From the NCBI GenBank assembly GCA_907165065.1, contig OU015526.1, forward strand, positions 64,317,723 to 64,381,722: a stretch of 64,000 nucleotides of DNA, written 5' to 3'. Numbering within the stretch: the stretch's first letter is position 1; each line of letters starts with the position of its first letter. Shown here one piece after another: positions 51,366-62,390 of the stretch. The notes under the pieces are model-generated. The model ran no database searches, had not been told where the DNA came from, and saw nothing but the letters and a program-made list of their open reading frames with translations. The stretch is from Caprimulgus europaeus (Eukaryota > Chordata > Aves > Caprimulgiformes > Caprimulgidae). The translations under genes were made by a program, and so were the position numbers.

Positions 51366-54300
51366 AAAATCTCATCTAATTATGACTTCACGTACAAAAC
51401 TGGAAAAAACTGCGAAAACAACATTCGTATTTTCCAAAACTTGTCTCAGTACTAAATAGTCAGCTCACACTGAGATTAAGATTCCACTAAAACCACTATA
51501 TTAATGGAGATTTTCAGGTCTGCATGACAGAAGTCTATATGCCAAAAGAATTGAAACAAGAATATCGGGAATATCAGTTATATTGATAAATGAGATCTCT
51601 CCTGCTCATCCCTTGTTTTGGTTTCTGCCCTCTATGATGGGTATATTAATAGCTACAGTTGGCCTCCTTAGTATTTCCACTACAAAGCAAATACAAAATT
51701 CAGTTAATAGAAGCTATCATTTCTACTAAGAATTTTCAAATCTGTCACTGGAAAGTAAAAAATTACTGATAGGAGAACATGATGAGTCTCATGAGTAATT
51801 TTAAATGTAATATCTGTTTTCTTCAGTTACCCATTTACTTTTAATGAGCATTTTATGGAAAACTTCATTAACAGTAAATTAGGGAGTTTCGGTTTCAGAG
51901 ATGGCCACCACCATACCTGTGGCCTATCAAAAAAGACCTTTAAAATAAGGCTTATCTGTGGTATGCTCTTAGTTTTTTGGGAATGGAATATAGAAAAGGT
52001 GGGTCATCTGCATTTTCAATCCTGTTACGGAGATTAATCCATGAAGCTGCAACACAATGCAAGCTTTAAAAGTTACTATCTTCCCAGAGTGAAGATTGAA
52101 TTTTCTTTTGTGTGTCAAGTAATACATGCTTCAGAATTCTTCTGCATGGCTTTTTCTGAATTTCTCACAGGAAATTCCCCCCCTGCCCAGCCCCCCATAT
52201 ATTATATTATTTTCAACAATTATTGCAGGTAATTTACCATTAAGTTGCTACGCTACACTTTGCAATGACTGAAGCTTGAAGCTTGTTTAGCAAGACAGAA
52301 ACCCTTCATTCTCTTCTGAGATAGTGAAGGGTTAACTTCCCAACTGGAGAAGTTTCAGTCTGATTGTCCTTGCTTCACAGTAGGATAGTGACGGATTCTA
52401 GCAAATAATAGAAAGGAAAATGCAGCCAAGTAAGGAAAACACTTTGGTCAAGCAAATATATTAGGCAAACCTCAATGTCAGAAGCACAAAGGCTATTCTG
52501 CAGGAACAGCAGAAGCCTGCACCGCAGAGTTAAAGTCTGGTTACTTTTACAGGAATATTCTTCCTCACATAGAAATCATCACAAAAGTCTTGGGATGTAA
52601 AAAAAGTTGGTTGCTCAACAGCTTAAAAGTGAAAAGACAATCTTGCATTGACATAGTTAAAAAAAATTTCTGTACTTGAGGCTACAGAGCACTAATATTC
52701 TAAGTTACAGTATCCATACTGAAACTGAAGATAAAAGGAAACCTTGTAAATGTTATAAAATCTTATAGTTAAAAGAGAGATAATTATCCATCTTCATACA
52801 CAATAATGAAGGAAAATATCTGACATGGATGTTATTCTCCATGTTACTATCATCAAGATATTGCTACAGTCAAGATTAATGAAATGAAAAGAGTAAATAA
52901 AAACTATTCTGAGGACATCCTTTCTGTTGTACTGCTCAAAATTAAACAGATTCCTTCACAGATCACTGGTTTCATGAAAATTTCTTACTACATATATTAA
53001 ATAGATCTATTGGAAAACAAAATTGCCCTGTAAGCTAACAGAGCAACACATTCCCTAATAAAAGGATACAGATTTTATACATGCATGTTTTAAACATCTG
53101 AATTTCACTATCAATTCCATATTAAACAGAAAATACAACCTAAACCTATTTGCTCATTAAAAAAACACACAAAAAATGTATTTCCTGAGAGATAAAAATA
53201 CGAAGGAGCAGGGAAAAGAAAAAAACAAACCTTGGGAAACACAACAGCTACATTTATAGGAACGGAGCCATTTACAAAATGTGTCTCTTTTTTTTTTTTT
53301 TTTAATGGTTGCCTTTTAAGCTGTGCCAACACCACAACGAACATAAAAGATCTGCCACCCTAGCAGATTCAGAAGAGTAAGCAATTACTACATTAGAGAA
53401 AATAGGCTCAGAAATTTGCTGCCAATTACCAGTTGGTGGAAAGCAACTCTTTATTTGCCAAACCCCATAAAGTCCTTGGGCACCAACCTCTACATATATC
53501 AGCAATGAACAAATAAAAAGAAAAAAATCTCTATTGCCTAAAACTAGGGTCAGCCCTTCACTTTGGAGAAAAGAAACAAATAAAGCCTCAGAAGTCTCTA
53601 TCCTTCCAGATAAGCAGAAGGAGGCTTTTATTATCAGAGTGTTCAAAGCCATAGGTCTTCTATCTGGGAAACTATATCCCATGACCACTTAAATCACAAT
53701 TACACTACGGTTGTGTGAGCCAAGGCTCCTTCCCAAAGTCTACAGAAAAGAAAAAGGCCTTTCTTCCAAATGGATGGGAGGTCTCCACATTTATGTGCTA
53801 CTACTGCTGAAACAGTTTATACAGCAAGGCAGTTGCAAGGAGCAGCTATTTGCAGGCTGTTAGCAGTGAGAACTAGGGATTTCCCAGTCCTTCTTCAGAA
53901 CATCTACATCTGCAGTCCAGGTTTGATTCTATGCCTTTACCAGAGAAGGGCAGGAGGAAGTACTGCAGCAATTAGAAATCTACTTATTTTGGAGCATTAC
54001 CAATGATTGGTCATCCTCACTGTGGACTGAAGACAGCCATCATTCGCCATGGGTGACAGTAATATGCAAGTAACATATATGAGATTTGATGTTAATTAAT
54101 TTTATTGATCCCTGATGCACTACTGCATCTTCCACATCAGTGCAGAGTAGTGAGTTTCTACTGTATTAACCATGCAATAGAAGAAGCGAATCTGAACTGA
54201 GAATCCTAGTTTTTGCAGTTTCCTTCCCTGACTCCTTCCATCTACTTGCTTGAGAAGATTAATATCATCTTATCTGAGACAGTAACAGACGACTTAATGG

Positions 54301-55407
54301 GCAGAAGAGACTAATTACTGTATAATAAATATCCTCAAAGCGATTTTATTATGAATTAAATTAAACATGACTAAATCACATTTTGGATGCTCCTCTCTTA
54401 ACAAATCTTGTTAACAAATCTCATTAAAAATCAAACCTATTAGAAGAACTAAAGAGCATATTACAGTGCCACCAAAAACTGAAAATCAAGAGTTTGTTAT
54501 GCATCTGCCTCACTGCATTTAATTCTAAAGAAGAGTTGTTCTTTTCAAGTACTTAATTACAAAAAGTTCATACACAGCATAGAGAACATAACCAGAGAGA
54601 CAGACTTCATATCGAGACAATCTAAGTGCACTTGTTCTGCAATACATTTGCTAGCAACTTTCAACACAAAAAGGTGCTTTTTTAAGTAGTCTACCAGATT
54701 ACAACCATTATAAAATCTTGACAATAAAAATTCCTACATCTGTTTGAATACAATTGAAACTTTTAAAAGTAGTTCAAGCAAATAAATAGGTATGCAGGTG
54801 TGCAAGAATACATGTTGAATGAGCAAGGATCCTAGCATTTATTCAACAATACAATAGTCCAGGTACTTGATACTGAATGGGATCTACTTTGCAGCCCATA
54901 TTGGTCTGTTTTACTGAAGTCACCATGCTGTCAAATTTCTACATCAGTATCATATAATAGTATCAAGTATCAAAGTCCTACTCTGTGAAGGGCTGGGTCA
55001 TTAACCTGACTGATCAACAGCAGATGTATTCCTTACACTTTTACCTGGTGCCGCAGAACATTCTGTGGGTCACTCCTTTGTATTTCTGAGTGAGAATAAA
55101 AGACTTACCGCATCATTAATCCTGGCAGCATGTTTTTGCACTGGTAACAGTAAAAACAAAAGCAAGTTGCAAAGAGATGGCCACCCCCCAGAATTATTCA
55201 CTTCAGATAAAATTCTTGACCTTAGATTATGTCAGTTAGTACCTCCAGAAAGACATGTCAGTCCATTTGCTACTTAAATAGCAATCTATGGAAGTGATAT
55301 GGAAAGAGGCAGCAATATTTTTTCTTATACCATGCACCATGCAGTAGTCTGAAAACATGACTTTGCTTCTGAAAGCACATATGTAATTTAACAGGTTTGC
55401 TTTCAGA

Positions 55408-55472
55408 TGTTGGGATTGGACTAGATGATCTTTTGAGGTCCCTTCCAATCCCTAATATTCTGTGATTCTGTT
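55408..55472 (+). mobile_element. CR1 3'-end fragment (very short)
   Basis: GATTGGACTAGATGATCTTT, GAGGTCCCTTCCAATCCCTA and ATTCTGTGATTCTG are the last ~65 bases of CR1. The fragment lies in intron 2, about 300 bp past the exon 2 donor. Confidence 0.9.
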
Positions 55473-55777
55473 TCAAACAAACTGTATTACTTAATCAACA
55501 GGCACTTTTTTTAGCAATGCAACAGAGTTAGTATACAAAAAAGGGGATTTTTTAATTTACTTAGAATGTGAAGTGGTCAACTTCTTTTGCATTATATAAA
55601 ATGTTAATTTTTTGGTAGATGTTAATATTTTAATACAAATTTTAAAAGTTGTCATTGATTACACTGCCCTTATTCAAAAGCAGGTTAAAGCACATACAGT
55701 AATAAGAATTCAAATAACAAAACAAAGCTTAGATTAACTCATAATTATTAGATGGTCACAGCAATTTATTCCCCTAC

Positions 55778-56112
55778 CTGCTTTCCATCCAGCGTACAAA
55801 GTCTCTTGACTACACCCGAATCTAACTTAATGGCTTCTGTGATGTCGGTCAAGACCTGTTCAAAGGAGTGAGCCGTCTTCTTATTCAGTAGAATTCTCAC
55901 AGCTTTCCGTGGTTTTACTCCACTCCTAATAACAGTCACTAATTTGGGTTTGATGAAATCTTTACTTTCCTTCACTTCACTTTTTGAGGATGTCAAAGAT
56001 GTCAAGGATCGAGTGGACCCAGTCCTTATGTTCACACACCAGTTTGGATTGACATTCTTGGTGTAATCAACTTTGCGATACGGTTCATTGGATGCACATA
56101 CATAGCTTTCAC
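55778..56112 (-). CDS. DCLK2: DCLK2 exon 2 (end of DCX1, linker, most of DCX2)
   Basis: This 335-bp exon starts with two bases completing a Gly codon and then reads 111 codons, [19 protein letters not shown] to TLDGKQ. The first ~24 residues are the end of the N-terminal DCX domain. They are followed by a variable linker ([19 protein letters not shown]) and then by most of the C-terminal DCX domain, from [19 protein letters not shown] through [17 protein letters not shown] to [13 protein letters not shown] domains have a ubiquitin-like fold and bind microtubules between protofilaments. The acceptor is a pyrimidine run ending TTTTCAG, the donor is CAG|GTAGGG, and the exon ends in phase 0. The linker differs from mammals (for example Cys after NPNW where I recall Ser), while the DCX2 part is nearly unchanged, as expected for a constrained fold. 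Confidence 0.97.
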
Positions 56113-56321
56113 CTGAAAAGAAGAGGACATTTTCAAAATTTAATGGGTTTTGCAGCTATTTTTTGTCAGTTTAAAATAAAAAGTGACAAATTTTTCAGGA
56201 GTGGTTTTCCTGTATTTCAACTATAGGCCATTTTAAATGGAGGACTGAGCTTTCTACTCAAACAATACTACCATAGAGCGGTTTCAACAGGTTTCAAAAG
56301 ATTTCTGGTTAAGAAATTAAA

Positions 56322-56341
56322 AAACAAACAAACAAACAAAA
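56322..56341. repeat. (AAAC)n simple repeat
   Basis: About four AAAC units in intron 1, roughly 210 bp upstream of exon 2. Confidence 0.9.
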
Positions 56342-57689
56342 CCAAACCAAACAGTAAAAGGTAATGAGAGATTTAAGATATTTTCCATTTCTTTTGGATC
56401 ATAAGTTCTGACTGCAGAGTCGTTTTGCAAGTGCTTAAATTATTTGATATCACAAAACATGACATTAAGAGTGTTCTCCTACAGCTAATATCCAGGTCAT
56501 TTCTTACATATTCCTCAAGTATGTACTTCAAGATGTGTACACACATACCTATGTTTAATAATGAATTGTTTTGAAAGGAGCAAGTGTTAACAGAATAAAA
56601 TTTAAGCACCTCAAGACCCTTGCCCTGAAGGACACATTAATTTATTAGTTGTTGCCTTTCTACTAAGGATACACTGTTGAAATGTATTCACTTCACCATT
56701 TTTTTCTTTCCTAATTTAAAGCCTGTACTGCTGATATCTCCTAAAATCATGAAAAGGGGTCAGAAGACACAAAATGTTATTACAGGGTAGTGTTACACAC
56801 CTTTGCATCAAATTATTTAAAGTGCCACCAGCCATGATACAGACTTAAGGAATTTGTTACTTTTCTCCATTTCCTGACATAATGCAAGGCTGGAGACTAT
56901 TCAATATTCAAAATGCAGACCATGACAAAGGACATCTTTAACTCCAGGTCACTTCTGTAACTCACATCCTTGGGGTCTCACAAAATTACATCCAAAGACC
57001 TTCTCAAAGAGGCAGAGTATTGCCAGAAGGATGAAAGGGAAGCATTCCAAACTGACTGAACACACCACTCCTCAAGGCAGAAGAGCTACCTGTATCTTAA
57101 AAAGCTTAGCCTGTTCTAAGATTAAAGCTCCATGCTTAAGGTCACTGGTGGAACACACCAAACTCACCTCCTATATACACAGCAAGAGGAGTAAAGAGTA
57201 CACATACATGTATTGGACAGTATTGTAAGTTACAAAATGTACACATATGTTTAGTTACACACTAGAAAACTTTTAAACAATACTTTTACTATATGGACTC
57301 TAGATTGGACAGCTGATTTAGCTTAGAACTTGTATAGCTCATGCTAAAAGCAAGATAGCAAACTACTTTCAAACCCCCAGAGAATTACTGTGATCTGAAA
57401 GACTTTTTCATGTTTATTTTCCCATAACAATTACACCCCTTTCTAATTTATCTTGTATTTAGATCTTCTGGAAAGTTTACTTGCTGTATTTGAAAGAAAG
57501 CAGATTACAATTAAGTCAAGTTAACAATGATTTTGTTTAGAAACATTTGGCAGCCAGTTCTGCCTCCACAAACAACACTGGGACTGTACTCCACTGATGT
57601 ACAACAAAACACTTTGGTGTAAGGTTTTAGGGATGCCACTGCCTTGCCTGTATTCTGCCTCTTCACTCATCCCCATCATTTCTCTTCAT

Positions 57690-58002
57690 ATTCATAGACC
57701 AAGTGGTGCACAAAACAGAAACCAATAGAGACAAAAACAGATGACTCCTCTCTTCCCAAAAAAATGAGCGAAGAGAAATGAGCTGTCCCAGCTGCGTCCC
57801 ATCCCAACTTCTTGTGCAACCCCAGCCTCCTCACTGGTGGGGTGGCACGAGGACCAGAAAAGGTCTTGGCCTCCTGTAAACACTGCTCAGCAGTAAGTAA
57901 AACATCCCTGTATTATCAACATTGTTTCCAGTACAAATCCAAAACATCCTCATACTAGCTACTATGAGGAAAATTTACTCTATCCCAGCCAAAACTAACA
58001 CA
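57690..58002 (-). mobile_element. Partial LTR, ERVL-like, subfamily A (5' half)
   Basis: Read on the minus strand it starts TGTGTTAGTTTTGGCTGGGA and continues with GTAAATTTTCCTCATAGTAG, TACTGCTGAGCAGTG and CAAGACCTTTTCTGG, as in the 18091 copy, before losing similarity near GTGCACCACTTGG. It is a fragment in intron 1 with the same orientation as DCLK2. Its low-coordinate limit is uncertain. Confidence 0.82.
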
Positions 58003-58419
58003 AAACCTTAGGAGAATTTTTTCCACAATTACATGCTAAACTTGTTACGGATGCACCTAGCAAGTGATTTTGGTTTTTGTGTGTACGTGTTGGTTAGGAA
58101 TGCTAATTATTATTTCCTCTTATAAAAAATGAACATAAGGTAATTTAGTTATTATGCTGGGTCCATAATACTAGGCATTCAACTTTGGAAAGTTCCTGGC
58201 AAGTTGAAGTTTATTGATCTGCACAAGAATTTGGTAATATTTAATCTCCCTCTGAAAATAACTGTTATATAAATAAAGCTGACAGCATCCTGTGCATGAG
58301 AATACCTTTCTAAACACACTGAGTGCCCCTAACATCTCAAAGATTTTACATCAGCTTTAGTACATGAAGTCACCTATCACTTCAGAGTAAACTCAACAAG
58401 AATGCACTGCCTACACCAT

Positions 58420-58535
58420 TAAAAAACAAACAAACAAACGCACACAAGATATTTTAAAATTAAACCTCAGGGCTGAAACTTAAATTAACAAAGTTCAAAC
58501 AAACAAACAAACAAAAAAACCAAACCAAACCCACA
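58420..58535. repeat. Two (AAAC)n simple repeats
   Basis: AAAC runs near 58426-58439 and 58497-58514, the second followed by AAAAAACCAAACCAAACCC. Confidence 0.85.
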
Positions 58536-61112
58536 ACACAAAACCCCCTCAAAATTAAGGCTATTCAGAAACAGGCCCTCCAACTTGAACTAAATAAATT
58601 GTTTTACATAAACAAGTACAGGTAGAGATCAAAAGGTCCCTTTGCTGGAGGGTTTACCATAGAGGAGTCTCAATATGGTATGCTAGCTTTGTCTTTTATG
58701 GATATATAACACAATACCTTCTTTATACTGTCTGTCAGATCTGTACTACAACAACCTTTAGGACAGTAGAAATTGTCCTGTTATAAATTTTTCAGTCAGT
58801 ATTAATACAAAAGGATCTTTATTTCTTTAAAATAGAAGCATACAAATCTTTGCCTTCTACTAGTTCCCTTGCTTGATGCAGGAATAAAATAATTTCTTGA
58901 TTGTCTGAATAGGTTGCAATACCTGTTTACTATAGATTTTTTCTTTTTCCTTTAAGCAGAGGCCTTAATTTTCCTTTTCTGATGAAAAAATAGGAAGTGT
59001 TTTCAAATTAAAACAACGTAATAGCTTAAAAGAATGAATTTCAAATAACTTGTTTCAACTACATTTAGCCAAGGCTTAATTTGAAGCACAAACTATTTTA
59101 CCTTTTTTTTTTTTTTTAACAAAAAAAGTATCTGGCAAAACGGCAAAATTTCCTATAATTGGCAGATAGAGGAATGACTAATTGCTTGAGAACTGTAATA
59201 TATTACAGATTGTTTAGTAAGTGTTTTAAATTCCATGCCTGCTTTCTTATACCAGTCATAAAAACTAAACTTGGGTTTTACATGGAAAACAGATTTTACC
59301 AGTACATCTGCAAGGCAGGCACATACGGCAGGACTAGAGCGAGAACTGTGAGTGAGAAAACATAGGCACTGCATGATTTGCTTGATTCATTACTTAAAAA
59401 AAATAAGGTATGAAGTTTTTACTCTATAGAAATTAGTACTTAAACTTCTAATGATTTCACCACAGCCAGGACTTCACCCACAGTCTCTAGGTTCTATTGA
59501 GAACCTTGCAAAATACCACAAAAACTGCTAGAAACAGAATATAATTAGGAAACCAATTGCTGCTTTCTGCATAAAGAATTATCCTCTAGGAAGAAGTTAA
59601 ACATTAGTTTGTTTGGTTTAACAGGGGTGTCCGATTGATTATTCAACAGAAGAAAAATATTTAAGGAAGAAAAAAATGGCAGGGGTAAGTTAAATCACAC
59701 CTACAGAGTTCACTACAGGAAACTTGCCTACAGAATAGTGTATTCAAAAAGCACACTGAAGAAAGTGCCACTCTGATGAGCAGGCACTTATTTCTGAACA
59801 CTGTGCTATTGTTTAAACTGTTATTTTTAGCCATCCTCTGAAGTAGAAAATGCTTTCATATATGCTGGCTTGGAAGAAACAGAATGTCATTTGTAAGAGT
59901 ATTTTCTCTCTTTTATGTTATATTTTGTAGGTAAAAACGTGCAAGTGTAATGCAATTTATAATATTTGATCACAGCTTTAACCTATGACCCGATTTTAAA
60001 TCTGTTTGGGATTAATTAATGTATAAATACACACTTCTGATAATCTCCACACTCCCCATGAAGACACAATATTTGTAAAATGTAACATACAGCACTTCAT
60101 TTTGGGGGGCTTTAAACCAGTGAAATTGATTTCACACACAGTTAACAAAGTAACAGATAACTTTACAGGTAAAAATCACATACATAAGTAAGTTTGGCTG
60201 TTTCACTAACTGCCTTGAATGAGATTTTTCATGTGTCTAACCAAAATATGTATCATCTCAGTTTCTAAGAAAATATTTTCTGAAACTTCAGTGGCATTTT
60301 GATCAGGCTGGAGCTTTTTTTTTTTTTTTTGGTCATTTGTGCATCTACCAGCCCTAGACAGTTGACACAACCCCACAAATGGGCATAAAAAATACTCCAA
60401 ATATTTACATTGCTGACTTTGACATGGTCAATTTTATGGTTTGAAGGCTCACTTTCAATTTATAGTCTTGAAAGTCTGTAAAGCTAATACATACTAGCCT
60501 TAACTGGCACACAGTCACAGCAGTTACACTACTGGAAAAAAATACCATGTCTTTAACTTACATTATTAGCATTAACATGAGTCAGCTCCCTAGTTTTTAG
60601 ACCAGAAGTTAGTCACTAATATTTGAGATTTCCAGGTAAAGACATAAACTATAGACTAATGAAGTTGAAAGATCTGTTAAGCAATACTTTTTTTTTTAAT
60701 GCAGAAAAAAATGCAAGAATTATAGACATAGGTTACAGCTGGGACTCTGAACCCAGCCAAACTATTCTACAGCAGAAAGCTTAACCAGGCTGCAGAACAG
60801 TTTTGGCAGAAGTATGAAATCTCCTTAAAAGTTGGCATTATAATTTCAACAGAGCATATGAGCCATCCATCCAATGCTTCATGACAGTACCTAGAGCAAT
60901 CAAACTGTCAATTCTCCCACGAAGAAATCCTGCTACCATCAAAAATTCCTCAAATGCAGTAAATGCTCACTTAAGAGGAGTGGCATCTGCTGATATTTTG
61001 GGTCACAATATAATCAACAAATGGAGTAAGTTTACTTCTGATTCTCTATGTCTTATTAACATTAGAAAAACAACTAGAAGAGATGAAACATTGTCTATGA
61101 ACGAGGGAACAT

Positions 61113-61156
61113 TACCTGCCTCTAACTAATTTACCTGCCTCTAACTAATTTACCTG
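61113..61156. repeat. Tandem duplication, 19-bp unit
   Basis: The unit TACCTGCCTCTAACTAATT occurs twice in exact tandem and is followed by a third partial copy (TACCTG). The exactness points to a recent slippage or duplication in intron 1. Confidence 0.9.
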
Positions 61157-62320
61157 TACTGCATTACTAACCGATGCACTATCCATGAAGCAAGACCTGC
61201 CTGTGTGCAGGGTGTATAAAGTTTAAGCACGCTGTAGAAGGATTCCAGTCGCAGGAGCTAACAGTCTAAACACAACACTCGCCATTCCCTCACAACATTA
61301 AAATACAGATGATGAATACAGAGAAAGGATAAAAGAGAAAACAAGACTAAACTGGTCAATCTGACTGATAAATATACATAGACCATCAGTGCCTAAAGAC
61401 TGTTTTGCTTACTTAAAAACTCATTGACAAAGGTTTTCTTTCTACTAAACAAAGACTTGTGGATATTTCACTTTCCTTAGCATTAGGTTAAAGAACAAAC
61501 TGGGTAAGCCATGTAGTGGGCAATGTAAGGAAGAAGTTAAGTGTACAACCCTCAATAATCCTGAGTCAGGATATCTGAAATAAAAGTCTGAACAAGGTTT
61601 TCTGGCTTGCTTGCTGCAAAGTAGTAACAAGCACTAACTACTCTCTCCCGAGAGTCACAAAAAGCATCACATTTTTAAGCGACACACTGTGTAACAGAGA
61701 AGGATACAGCTGACACAGGTAAAAACATCCCTACAGAAAGAAAACCGTTACTCTCTGAATTTTTTAAATGGGAAGTGCATAGGACAGGGCAGGTTTCTAA
61801 GTAGACTTCATCTATCCATCTCACCTTCCTCAGCTTCTTTTGGTGGAACTCATTTAGTTTTAAAGAAGCCAAAAGCTGCTCATTCAGTATAGCACAGTAG
61901 CTATTTGGGCTACAAATCTCCTAACTTTAGGAGTCACAGGAAAGTACTCTCTTTGTGTTCTCTAACACAAAGCCAAGCATATTTCCAGAACAGTATATTT
62001 ACAGCACATATAAAAGGACTGATCTAAAAATAAAACAACCCCTTTTATGAAAGATTAGGTTATTTAGAGCTCTCTTTCCTTCCTTTCTTTCACAGAACTT
62101 CCTTCCTCACCAGTTTCTTATGATTCCCTCACTTTCATTTCACTTTCAATAACCCTGTATAAGTCACAATCTTTCCTCATCTACAGCATTTAAGTTCCCC
62201 ATTCACTTTTTAAAACCTGGGATGACAGCTAGGATTTTAGCAGATTACTGATTGCTCCTAGTTCTCTTTTGCCTTTAATAATTTAGTCAGGAGGTTCAGA
62301 TGACAGCTTCCCACAAGCTA

Positions 62321-62390
62321 TCACAGAACAGTTGAGGTTGGAAAGGACCTCTAGAGATCACCTGGTCTAACCCCCTGCTCAGGCCGGGTA
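62321..62390 (-). mobile_element. CR1 3'-end fragment
   Basis: On the plus strand: ATCACAGAACAGTTGAGGTT, GGAAAGGACCTCTAGAGATC and ACCTGGTCTAACCCCCTGC. This is the reverse complement of the CR1 3' end, lying in intron 1 in the sense direction of DCLK2. Confidence 0.9.

Larger units (their letters stand above)
23534..55777 (-). other. DCLK2: Intron 2 of DCLK2 (32.2 kb)
   Basis: This large intron splits the second doublecortin domain at GKQ|VTC. It has one LTR in each direction (25255-25709 plus, 31466-32060 minus), CR1 3' pieces at 29835, 33826, 42919 and 55408, a MITE-like relic near 31055, two G-quadruplex motifs (42170 plus, 47432 minus), an (AT)n run at 51342 and a CpG-rich patch at about 24580-25250. 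The long stretches 34009-42918 and 43026-55407 show only AT-rich sequence with A- or T-runs. I recognise no exon, pseudogene or structured RNA there. Confidence 0.9.

Noticed and set aside
53302-53688. 128-codon open frame on the minus strand, with an AATAAA and LTR-like wording (GGTTGGTGCCCAAGG)
   Set aside because: It could be part of a decayed LTR, but no end pair, target duplication or second copy was found. The frame matches no known protein. Left uncalled.
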